This document shows positions 1 to 11,900 of a stretch of DNA of 64,000 bases, piece after piece. Position 1 is the first letter of the stretch. Each line of letters begins with the position of its first letter. A model generated the notes under the pieces. That model worked only from the letters and a program-made list of their open reading frames with translations. It searched no databases and had not been told where the DNA came from. This DNA is from Fremontodendron californicum (Eukaryota; Streptophyta; Magnoliopsida; Malvales; Malvaceae): contig JAULJL010000003.1 in NCBI GenBank assembly GCA_030761205.1, positions 29,270,123 through 29,334,122 of the forward strand, written 5' to 3'. The translations under genes and the position numbers were made by a program.

Positions 1-263
1 TATTGGAGTCACCACTTTGAGAAGGGCATTAACCTTAACGCTCCCGATCCCAAATTGCTTTGAGCAATTACATGTACCAAAAAATATATAAATATATAGA
101 TAAAACGTTAAGTAATATATATATATATATATATGATAAGCTCATAAAATATACATTTTATGCCTTTCTACCTTTAGTTTTTGTTATGTTTTCGATATTT
201 ATCTTGTTTACTTATATTATGTTTTTGAATTTTAGGTACAATAAGGAGAATGAAGTCAAAAGA
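1..263. other. AT-rich flank, no gene seen
   Basis: AT-rich sequence with a short TA run near 113-134. I see no conserved coding potential; the short open frame here is low-complexity. The last part (about 240-263, purine-rich) could be the polypurine tract before the LTR candidate that follows. Confidence 0.4.
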
Positions 264-1597
264 TGTCAGTAATGATGGTAAAGAGCTTACAAAATCATAA
301 TCACAAGATGGAAGAAGACTTGGGAGTCAAAAATATCAATTTCTGGTTGAAAAGCAATCAGGCAAATTTGACCTCCGGAGCTTGTTGTAAGGAAAACATG
401 ATGTTAGATTCTTTATTTGAAGAAACTTCCTTCTTGACTTTTGAAGTTGACTTGATTATTTTTCCAACAATATATTATAGGCCCAAATCGGATAAGAAAT
501 GGGCATTCAAAATGGCGCTAAAATATCTCCCTAAAGAACCATGCGGCCAAAAAAACCCTAATCGCAAATTTGAAAAAAAAAAAAGACAAAAACGTGATTT
601 TTGCACCTCCAGACTTACTTGTGCAGTAAGGACTTATTCTCAGGGTTTTAAAGCTCTATAAATACCATCTTTTGAGCCACAACTAGACATCTTTTGAGGA
701 GACTCAAAGATCATCATTCTTCTTCTTCTTCTCCATTCTTTTATTTTCTTTTTAGTTTTATGTATATATTATCTATGTCTATGCTAGGCTAAACTTTTAT
801 TTGGTTAAGGGTGATTTCAAAGCCCTGGACATGTTTTGTAATTGATTTTCAGATTCTATCTATCATTAATTTTCTATCAAAGTTGCTTATGTTCTTCCAT
901 TAAAATTGTTCATGATGATGTTTTGATTTGTTTAGGTGGCCAACTAGATAAATCTTGATAATTGTCTAATGCTAGTTTAGGAGTCTTGATCCGTGTAATT
1001 GTCTTGATTTCCTATTCATAAGTAGCAATTTGTGATTAATGATTATGGTCAAGTTTCCAGTAATTGCAAAGTGGAACATAACCTAAGTTGAACAATCCGA
1101 GCTCATGTGTTTGTTGCTTAGATCAACCTATCTTTCTCATCATAAAGCTGCTATTAAATTGAACTTAGAGAGCTTATTCTAGGTTGTTTGATAGTTAGAG
1201 ATTAAATAGAGAGTTTGTTCTATTTAACGACGAACTAAGGAAACATTGGGGTAACAGAGCTTGTTGTTATCTACGGTTGTTAACTTTGATAGCTAATTAA
1301 TGTTGATATATATGAAATTGATTCTTAATGATGTCTAGTGGTGGAGAATGAAACCTTAACCATATTTTTCATATTTGATTCTTCTTAATTACTTGTTTTC
1401 TCATTCTTATTGTTAACTTTAGTTTAAATCTGATTTCAAAATCCCTTTTACTTTTGTTTACTTGTTTTTAAGTTTTAAACTATTAACTTATAAACTAAAA
1501 CCCAATCCCTGAGGACTCGACCCTTGCTAATCACTATACTCTACAATTGATTCTTTTTAAGTGCATGGTTAAATAAGATACACACTTTTGAGTGCAT

Positions 1598-1598
<1 letters not shown>
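264..1598 (+). mobile_element. Probable Ty3/gypsy LTR (solo or truncated)
   Basis: The layout resembles a plant gypsy LTR. It begins TGTCAGTAATG after a purine-rich stretch, has a TATA box (CTATAAATA, 655-663) where U3 would meet R, then a long T-rich non-coding stretch. It finishes with a block about 100 bp long ending GAGTGCATCA, of the kind that precedes the primer-binding site in Athila/Tat-type elements ('gaggactcgacccttgct' at 1511-1528). A TA microsatellite follows instead of a primer site, so this is a solo or broken LTR. No second copy lies in the window, so both ends are inferred. Confidence 0.35.

Positions 1599-1599
<1 letters not shown>

Positions 1600-1636
<37 letters not shown>
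1600..1636. repeat. (TA)n microsatellite
   Basis: Uninterrupted TA dinucleotide run directly after the GCATCA end of the LTR candidate. Confidence 0.9.
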
Positions 1637-1637
<1 letters not shown>

Positions 1638-1644
1638 TTGTTTT

Positions 1645-2951
1645 TGTTTAGGTAAATTGAAGCATATATCTCCTGAAAGGCGGGACTTGAGATCGAATAA
1701 TCTGTCCACGAGTAGCTAGCCCACCACTTCAAGCATCATGTATTCTTGTTCTATAGCTAGCCCGCCACTTCTATAATGAAAATTTAAGGGGAAATTTTTC
1801 TTAAAATTTTCAAAAAAATTCTCACAGAATTTCCTTCAAAGAAAATTTTAAAATGGTTAAAAATCCTTTTTTTTCTCTCCCCGTCCAAAATTCCGTCCAA
1901 AATTAAAAAAAAATAATAAAAATAATTGTTTGTAACTGAGTTTGGCCTATGCTTGGGGTGTGTTAGCAAATGAGTTAAATTAGATCAGGTTGTGAATATT
2001 GATGCAGCTGATGTTAAAGATGAATTAGCAGTTGTTTAATATGTCGGTGAACAAGTTCTACAAGTCCACACAAGTATGTTGGCTTTAATCCTTGATTTTT
2101 CCTCGCTTCTCCACTTTCCTCCTATTTCATTTCATTCGTCTTATAATTGGAAAATCGGCTGCAAATTGATTGGCTTTCTTCCTTCCTTTGTTCCTAGATG
2201 TTTTTGCTTTACTATATATGATTGGTGATTGAGAAAATACAGGAACCTGAGTGTTTGTTCAGATATGCTAACATATAATGATTGGCTTTGCCATGTTGCT
2301 GGAATTGTGCAAAGCAGTTGGTTGGTTTTCACCTGATGGCTGCAAAAGGGGAGCTTATATACGGGGATTTATTCAAAATTTGTTAAGTCAATCCATTCCA
2401 GGTCGAGATTGTGCGACTCTCTTACCTCTGTTGGCAAATGAAAAATGAAGTCTGAACTCTGAAGGGCTGCTTAGCTTCTAATGTCAAGAATTCCAAACTA
2501 ATTTTAGAATATATATATATATATACTCATCTTTGGAACAGGAATGTTTGGTTAATCTAATATACTCTACAACTAAGCAAGAGGTACTTGCAGCAATCTG
2601 TTGATTTAGTTTCAATACATTTATACCAATCAAATGCCAGAAAAAAAGATTGATAAAGTGTATTTACACATACATAACACAGCGGAGCTTGGCTTTAAAT
2701 CATTCCTTTGCACTTGAGCTCAAGACTTCTATCTATGAAACTGGTACGCACTTCAATCAAACAGGTTGATGATGAGTATCAAGTACTCCCAATTTTAGAT
2801 CTATCCATTTAACAGTTTTAAGTTACCAGCTTCATTGTTTTCTGCCTTCTGACAGCTTTCGTATGCTGCAAGTCTGTAACTAAACAGTAGGAAAAGTAAC
2901 CAGTTTCCTAACTGCAAAGGGCCTTCTCTGTCGCTTACACATATTTCTGCC
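1645..2951. other. 3' flank of the WD40 gene, no other gene seen
   Basis: AT-rich intergenic sequence. The part nearest 2951 must include the WD40 gene's 3' UTR on the minus strand, but I could not place a poly(A) site with confidence. A short (AT)n run lies at about 2511-2525. Open frames here (for example 2141-2332) are short and unlike any family I recognise. Confidence 0.5.
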
Positions 2952-2996
2952 TCAAAATGACTGGCTTGGTTGAGAAATGACCAGCAAAGATGAACG
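2952..2996 (-). CDS. WD40 gene terminal coding exon 16
   Basis: Residues 433-446, RSSLLVISQPSQSF, then TGA. Acceptor GTTTCAG. It is very short; I chose it because the phase and the hydrophobic final strand complete the last blade. Confidence 0.82.
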   Translation of the reverse strand, partial: RSSLLVISQPSQSF

Positions 2997-5900
2997 CTGA
3001 AACCAATCATTCAACCAAACTCAGTTTGCATGTTATGATAAAATCAGGAAAGTGGACTGATAACATTCAATAAGAACATTGAAATTTAAAGGCAATGATG
3101 ATATAAAGTTATAAACCTACAATGATTTCAATACACCATACGACAATGGCGTAAACTATGTTACTACATTGAGTAGACTTCATGCGGAAGTCATTTACTT
3201 AATTTTGAATGTCTTTTCTTTTGCCCCACAAAATGTTGCCAATTATATTGCATCCCAAGCATGCAGTAAAACGCTTCAGAAACCAACTCAAAACAACTGA
3301 ATGTTGCAGACTCTTTAGTATCATAGAATTATAAGGTTTGTTTTTTTATTTTTTATACATGCAACATCTAAACAATCAATGTCCTGGTAGTGACAGACAG
3401 ACAGCCTACTTTCTGTTAGTATATGTTTCACAACACGATTTTAAATCAAAATAAATTATCATAATGATTTTGATTTGTATAAATCAATACTGATGGTGGA
3501 AAGAATAGTGCTCCTTGCTTGCTTAGTTTGCTTATCAGAAAGAAGATGCATTGTTACTTCAGAGTCTGACAAACAATCAGGATCAATAACAAAACAAGAG
3601 TCCATACGGTTACATTTACTAGCTTACTCTCAGTCTCAGATTAAGACTTCGGCATAAGTCCATTCTCTTTTAAAGTTTTAATACCTAAAGTTTTTTCGCT
3701 TTGTTTGTTGCGGTTACTAATGGATGCCCTTGTCCATGTACTTGTGGGAATTTCTATTTTTAGTCCAGTGAGCTTAGGTACACATGCTCTTTTTTTTACC
3801 AACTTATAAGAGGGAAAGGAGGTAGTGTGAGAATTAAAAGAAGCTATATCCATCATCTTATAAATACAATAAGGGAATCAGAATAAAAAACTAACCTTTG
3901 TCCCAGCTATGATGGTACCATTAAGGGGATGACTTGCACAGGTGGTAACACCTTCAGACAATGGAACGAAAATATTTTTCTTTCTTTGGTGGTTCATCTC
4001 GGACAGATTCTCTAGATCCTCCCTAGAACAACAAAAGATAAACAAACGAAATTTTGAAAACGAAAATCAACTCCCGAAAGCAAGCATGCACATAAATATA
4101 TTTGCATGACAGTGGACTTGAGTGTATATGTTAGTACATACATAAAAACATGCATGAACGCCCACCCACCCATAAGTGGTGTCTTCTACATGAAAGTAAC
4201 TGCAGTGAATATTAAATATCTAGTGTAGCACCAAAAAGAGAGGCCTATTGCCAACCAACCCCCCCCCCCTCTCTCTGGGCCATGTTAGAAAATTAACGGT
4301 ATGTTGCCCAACAAGAGAAAAATAAGACTGTTAAATACACCAATGATGATAGGATCCAATAATGATAGGATCCAAGATGACCCAATCCCATGGCAATTTC
4401 TATATGGGCCAAGATCCAAGAAGATCTAGGAAACATGGCAAGAATGGGTGGAATTCACTTGGGCCATGTTGCAAGTTATTCAAGAAAGACTTCAACATGC
4501 AAGATGGGCTTGCATCCAAGTTTAGTTCATGTGATTCAAGAACACAAGGTGGCACATTAAGAGGACTTATTTGGGCTTATTTTAATTCTTATAATTACTT
4601 AGGCATTTGGGCGTATATTATGTAACATGGACATCTTTTAATTATTTAGGTTTGGGCTTGAGTATGTTCAGCCCATATTTTACATATTATTACTTAGTAG
4701 ATTAGGGTTATTGTAGGGAGGCTATAAATATATGTCTTAGCCGCCTACTTCAATTATCTTTTGATCAATTAAGTCCGATTTTATTCAGTGAGAGTTTTCT
4801 TTTTTTAGTTCTTGACAGAACTTAGGAACTTATCAAAGAATTCTTTCTTTGTGGCGTTCAACCTATCAAACTTAGGTTCTTGAAACGAGAGTTCTTAGGG
4901 TCTAGTTTACATGCTTAATCTAGGTTCTTTGAAACAGGCTTTTAAGGTTTAAGTTTTCTTTGCCTGAATCTTGGCTTTTCTGGGTTAGGTATTTCAATTT
5001 GTTAGTGGGTTCAAAGGATTTAACCCCTAGGGTTCACATCAGTTGGTATCAGAGCTTAGGGACCAATCAGGTCAAATCTTTTTATCTTCTTTACCATAGG
5101 GTATTGGAGTTTTTCTCAACTTTTTTTTTTTGTTTTGGGGTTTCAGACATACTTGTTATAGGGGTTATAGCTTTAGGCTTTCTTTGTCTAATAGTTATAG
5201 TTTTTAGGGCAGTTTTCGTTTGGGGTTTCATTCTTGGAAGTTGGTTTAGATACTATCATAACAAAATCAATAACAAGATTTTAGGGTTTCAGCATTCTTG
5301 TCTTGGGGTTATAGCTTTAGGCATTTTTACTAGGGTTATAGTTTTTAGGCAGTCTAAGTTTGGGGTTTCAGTCTTGAAAAGTGGTTTAAATCAAGATTTC
5401 ATTTCTTGAATTCTTGATGAATTAAAATTTCTTCTTATTGATTCTTGATCCGAATCTTGAAAAAAAAATTCAAGAATTCAGAGGGGCATTTGAACAGTCC
5501 CAAGAAAAAAAAAAGTTTATCCGAGATTTCAAGAAAATCAAGAAGTCTCGTTCTTGGAAAAAAAAAAAAAAGAAAAAAAGAAAAGTGTTCGTACAGCAAG
5601 AAAAAGAACAAAAGATTCGAAAAAGATTGAAAAGAAGTGGAAAGAATCGACATTCATTTTTTTTTACTAACCAAAATTGTTTTGCAGCGACTTTAAGATG
5701 TCTCTCACATTATGCGACGAAGTAAAACAAGCTCTACAAGAGATGAAATAGATCACCTTATTGTTTGAGAGGTTTGTGCAACAAGAGGAAGAAATATGGA
5801 GAAGAAAAAAAAGAGAAAAAGAGAGAAGAAAAAAAGAAAAAGAAAGTGAGGTGGCTGCAAATAAAGAAAAACAAGAGGAAACGGAGAGTAAAAAAGAAAG

Positions 5901-8900
5901 TGAAAACGAAATAGAGGTGGTTGAAATTAAAGAAGTAAGAGAGGAGCCACTAGTAGAAAAGGAGACAATTCCTGTTGAGAAAAACAAAGAATTTGCAAAT
6001 TTTTCTGATGAAAAGGAGAGTGAGGTTCTTATTCTTGATGCTCCTAACCAATCTCTACCTATTTTGCATGTTTCTTTGTTGAAGGATTGTGAGAATTTAC
6101 TTTCGAAGGAGTTGCAAGATGGGTTGTCACCCATAAGCGGCATTGTGCATCACCATGATTTAGTTCCTAGCGCTGTCATTCTCACACACAAGGCTAAGAT
6201 TCGAGGGCGAATCTTTTCGAGGAAAGGGGGAATGATAGGATCAAGATGACCCAATCCCATGGCAATTTCTATATGGGCCAAGATCCAAGAAGATCTAGGA
6301 AACATAGCAAGAATGGGTGAAATTCACTTGGGCCATGTTGCAAGTTATTCAAGAAAGACTTCAACATGCAAGATGGGCTTGCATCCAAGTTTAGTTCATG
6401 TGATTCAAGAACACAAGGTGGCACATTAAGAGGACTTATTTGGGCTTATTTTAATTCTTATAATTACTTAGGCATTTGGGCGTATATTATGTAACATGGA
6501 CATCTTTTAATTATTTAGGTTTGGGCTTGAGTATGTTCAGCCCATATTTTACATATTATTACTTAGTAGATTAGGGTTATTGTAGGGAGGCTATAAATAT
6601 ATGTCTTAGCCGCCTACTTCAATTATCTTTTGATCAATTAAGTCTGATTTTATTCAGTGAGAGTTTTCTCTTTTTAGTTCTTGACAGAACTTAGGAACTT
6701 ATCAAAGAATTCTTTCTTTGTGGCGTTCAACCTATCAAACTTAGGTTCTTGAAACGAGAGTTCTTAGGGTCTAGTTTACATGCTTAATCTAGGTTCTTTG
6801 AAACAGACTTTTAAGGTTTAAGTTTTCTTTGCCTGAATCTTGACTTTTCTGGGTTAGGTATTTCAATTTGTTAGTGGGTTCAAAGGGTTTAACCCCTAGG
6901 GTTCACATCAAATGAGAACACCCCAAAGAATAAGCAAATATTTATGACTACATGGACAGAACAGCTTGTTTTCATTCACTCTTACACAAGAACAATACTA
7001 AGATTTGACATGCTTTCATCGAACAAGCAAATGTAAAACATGTGTCCATCCAAAATAACCAATTCAACCTCCAGAGAACCTGATGGCTAATGTAAGAAAG
7101 TGTAAGGAGTCCCTTACTTGTAGTCTACATGGCTGGGAGAGCTTGTATCAGGATAGAAATCTAAAATATGAATGCCACAGTCATATGATGATCCTACTGC
7201 ATAAATCTGCACCCGACAAATAATAGTGTGAGATAAATTTTTTTTTTTTTTTAAATGCATACTGGACTCCAAGAGAGAGCATAACTGTTTGAGCTCCTAC
7301 TGTTAAAAAACCCCGGAAAAGACTAAGTGATGCATATGCTGCTAAGTATTGAATGATATTGTTGATCAAAACAATACTACATTACTTAAAACTGTATGTA
7401 GGGCAACAATCATAGAATAAGTTGTCAAAAGTACGAAAGTGTGGCATTATATACAGTCAAAAATAATTTGAAGCATTATATGAAGAAAATTAGCTGATTG
7501 TTGCACAATGCTCAAAAGTAGGTTTCCTTTAATGTGACCAGTAATTTATTTCCCCTTCAAGGACCTGGATGATTATCCTGAGTTTTGCGACCAATTGTGC
7601 ATAGTGGTAACCGCAAACTGGGCCACTTTTTGTAATATTACAGAAAGGAAATTGAAGAAGGAAAAACCAATGATAAAAAAAGTCTTACAGAAGATGTTGG
7701 TAGCCACGATGGTTTTCTCAAGTATAGTAGATCAGTTGATATGCTGGCTCCATTCCTAACAAATTCAAATTAAAAAAAAAAAATAAATAAAGAACAAGAA
7801 AAAAGTGTCCAGTCCAGTTATCAGACACAAGTTCCCAATATCTTGCTATAACTATATGACAACATTGTAAACTTATTCAACTTTACTTACAACCAAGCTG
7901 GAGGAGGGCAATGAACATGTGTAACTCTTAAATTGTAAATATCCAAAACACCTGACCTGCATGACATGAGGAATTGAAAAGAAGAAAACGTCAAAGTTGG
8001 GGTTTCCAATCTTCTTGGTCTCCAATGCAAATTATCATAGAGGCAAATGGACATTTTAGTTATGAAATAAATACAGAGTAGGTTGTGTCCAGGGCAAATA
8101 ATATTTAGTTATAACTTTCTAATTAAATTGTTAACACAAGAATTCTGAGCATATTTGGATTTCCTACAGCAGTTCTTGCAGAGTGACTGAAGAAAATACA
8201 GATGCTTTTTCTTGGGATTCAAAACCTAAAACAGAAGTCACTCCTAGCAAATGTTTGTTTCTTAAGAGTAGAATCTTTGGCCAATTATGTGCACAATCGG
8301 TAGATTCAAGATCAACACCAATGAATAGGTAGATATTCATTCCGTTGATTTTTCAGGACACCTACAAACTGATAAAAGAATCATGACTGCTATAAATGCC
8401 TTAATTACAGATTTGGTACCCAAAGTATAGTGAAATTTTCAATTTGATACCTGAAGCAAAAAATATTGCAATTAAGTACTCCAACTTTCATTCTGTTAAG
8501 CAGATTGCATACCTTGCAAACTTTGTTAACCAAAAACATGACATTCTTAAACAGCCAAAGACAACAAGCCAACTGTCCTATAAATGGCACGACATTTTCC
8601 ATGAGTCTAAGAATGCCATGTCACTTTTTATTTTTTAAATTAGAAAAATCAAGAAAAAAAAAAAATCAAGAAGAGAGAGAAAGGAAAGAGAGGGAAAGGA
8701 AGAGAGAGAAGGGGAGGCTAGCCCGAAACAGATCGATGTCATTTGACTAACAGAGGATGCGAGATGTGCAATTTGCTTAACAGAATGAAAGTTGGAATAC
8801 TTAATTGCGAATATTTTTCTTTAGATACCAAATCGACTATCTCACTATAATTCTGGTACTACATGTGTAATTAACTAAAAAATTTATTTTCTTTGCTTAT

Positions 8901-11900
8901 TAAGCACTGATAGACAGATCACAAGAATAAATGAGATAGGAAAGTGTGAAAATAATCAACAATCCAGACACAATTATTAATGAAGGAAAAAATAATTATG
9001 CATTCATTCCACAACCTACCAACCATCATCTAGATGGAATGCCAATTGATATGGACAAGAAGGATCAAGATCAATGGAGTGTATTTCCTTTGGAACAATA
9101 TCTGATTGTGCCTGAAAAATGAAGGGAACAAGTCATTAAAAAACTTATTTCACATTATGGAAAGGAATTGGGGTGATTCTGTTTTTACTTTAACATGATA
9201 GTTTGCTCCCCTGTAACCTATGAACCCTTCAATCTACATGTGTTTACATGATGAACTTATTTCACATTATATAACTACCAATATTTCTGGTAGTGCCTGA
9301 TCAAATAAGAACAATCACAATTCTTTAAAGATATTAAATGCACTTACATGAACAGGTACACATCAGGATATTGGACATTCATAAATATGGTCCTTCACAG
9401 GCAATGAATTTATCTAAAGGCCCTTTGAAAAAGAAAATCTAACAGAAGCAAATGTGTTTCCTGAGGAAAAGAACGTAGCCAAAATTCATCACAGCATACC
9501 TTTAAAGATCCAATCTTTTCCAGCATTGATGCTAACTTCAAAGATACTAGAGGCGGATGACCTGCCTGAATGAATGAAAACATCATTAATGTCACTACAA
9601 GCATCAATAAGATACTACAACTTTGTCAACTTCCAAAGCTATATTAACCATATGCATAAAGATAAGTCATCAATAACTGGATCCTGACAGTGAAAAAAGG
9701 TGGCTAGGATGGCTGATGAACCCTTGAACTGTTTTTCTTAAGCATGGGAGTTAATGCCAGCAACAGTCTGGCAGACTTTTGCCAATATGCAACATATTAA
9801 AAGCAGGGTACAAACAAAGATTTCATCATAAGGGGGTGGCTATCTGGCTGATGAAGTACAAACAGGTCCCCCATATATAATATCTTGGTGATCTTTACAT
9901 AACTCAAAGTAAATACAGAAGTAAAAACTGACTAACCAATATTTATTACACATCTTGATTACAATTAAGTTCCAAAATTGTTCAATATTCTGAATTCAAT
10001 ATTCTTTCTGTCATATCATGCTAATAGAAGGGCTTGGTTTTGACTTCTATGGAAGAATTATAAATTGAGCTACATAACATAAAAGTAAAAGATCTAACAG
10101 CTTACAGAAGCAGGAACATTGATTTGGAAAATTTTTATTAAAGTTTAAAAGTACAATCACAAACTTCATTTTCCCAAAGTACAAGGGCATGCAAAATATA
10201 TATTTTCAAATCTAGGTTTATCTAAATGAATATTTATCAAAGGGACTGGATTTAGTGTTTAAGAGTAAATGACCAAATTTTTAACTAATTTAAACTCCAA
10301 CTTTATGCATGGTTCCTTCTTACAAAAGATTCCTGTTCTGGTGGTGTGTATTCCTAAGACAAAAGTTAGAACTTCAATGTTTTACCTCATTATGACATTG
10401 AAAAGCAGCAGATGTTCTTCCTCCACGAAGATCCCACATATAAATATTGCCATCCTTACTAGCCCCAAAAATGGTCTGCATTAAATGAATTTATCAAGGC
10501 TAAGGATTATTCAAAAGCTCAAAAAGAAAGCATTAATAACAATAAATTCCATAGCATCTTTAAAAGAATGTGAATCCACCTGCACATTCCTTCTATTTAG
10601 TGCATTTTTAATAACTTTACTAATTATTCTACACTGCTAATACCACATTATTTGTTGCTAACACTACGTTAAGAGAAGCAAAATTACAAAAAAATAATGT
10701 AAAACTCAAAGTAAACTAAATGCCAAACAACATAGATTTATTAACAAAACTATAAGAGTGCCCTTGAGACACTATGGCTGCCAATTTCTTTTCCTTTTCT
10801 ATTAAAATGGAAAAACATTTTTATTAATTCTTATAAACACCCATGCTGTAAGTTTTAAAACAAAAAACATTTGTTCTTCAAAAATAAAATCAAAGTCTGA
10901 ATTTGATACCTCTACTATTTAAATCTGGCGGTTTTAATCCCTCTACCTTAATTTTAATGAATTTAATCCTTATTCTTCTATTAAAAGTCTAGGGATTTAA
11001 ATAGCGGTCACAACGAGACGCTACGGCCGCTATATTGCGGTTCGGTTCCTTCTGCCGCCGATATTTACAACAATTGATCGCAGTACCATTCATTACGTCC
11101 GCAACCGCGATAAACACGGCGCGACCGAAAATGCGTCCACGACTGCAATTAAAATCCCAAAAGTCCATTTAAGGTCAATTGACAACAATGTTAGAATTTC
11201 GTCATTAATTTCGGCCATGTGACAATTTTGTTGATAATGCAAAATGCCAACCTAAATTTTTTGGTCAAGTGGCAAACGTTACCGCAAAAAAACCTTTATT
11301 TTTAATAAAAAATACTAAAAACTATTTTGTAGAATCTAAAAAATATATTAATTATTATGTAATTAAAATAAAATGTGATTTTTAACATTCATATGTGCCA
11401 CGTGGGAAAAAAATTAACCCACCTCATCATGACATGTTATCACCAAAATGTCACAACATCCAAATTAACGACAAAATTTTAAAACTAATGAGATCCAAGA
11501 TCCATCAAGATTTCAAGAGGCTAAGCAAGGAATCTACTTGGGCTGAACCAAGGAAGAAAAGCAAGAAGAGGACTACTTGGGCCGAATCCATGAAGAGAAG
11601 CAAGGAAATGACTTGGGCAGATTCTACAAGTCCCTTAAGCAATCTTAAGTCATTCAAGTTGGGCTGCTTGAATAAAGGAGAACAAGACTTGGTCCATGTG
11701 ATCCAAGCTTCAGATGGGCTGCCTTAGAAGAATACAATGGCGCCTATTTAACATGAAGTGGGGACCAATTCATTAATGAGGTGGTGCCAACCTAGAAGGG
11801 TTATTTGGGTTTTGTAATTATTTGGGACTTGTAATTACTTAAGCATTTGGGCCTAATTTATGTAACATGTCCAATAAACTTGTGGGTACTATCTTAATTA

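Larger units (their letters stand above)
4347..6910 (+). mobile_element. Non-autonomous gypsy-derived LTR element in intron 14
   Basis: A complete 2.56-kb element, flanked by the 5-bp duplication AATGA (4342-4346 and 6911-6915). It has LTRs 4347-5041 and 6233-6910, the primer site TGGTATCAGAGC directly after the first, and the purine tract GAGGAAAGGGGGAA directly before the second. The internal region (about 1.2 kb) has only a Lys/Glu-rich frame with a UAG after EVKQALQEMK, where the tandem copies at 32 kb stay open. Gag, protease, RT, RNase H and integrase are absent as complete domains, so mobility must have come from another element. It lies antisense to the WD40 gene. Confidence 0.93.

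Noticed and set aside
263..661. 132-residue open frame MSVMMVKSL...
   Set aside because: Lies in the probable U3 of a gypsy LTR and ends at its TATA box; low-complexity C-terminus and no recognisable domain.
2801..3010. 69-residue minus-strand open frame over exon 16
   Set aside because: It uses a different frame; the spliced phase-0 frame gives RSSLLVISQPSQSF and a stop, which completes the WD40 protein.
5435..5725. Lys-rich and Phe-rich open frames on both strands
   Set aside because: Translations of A-rich leader sequence of the LTR element; the composition alone explains them.
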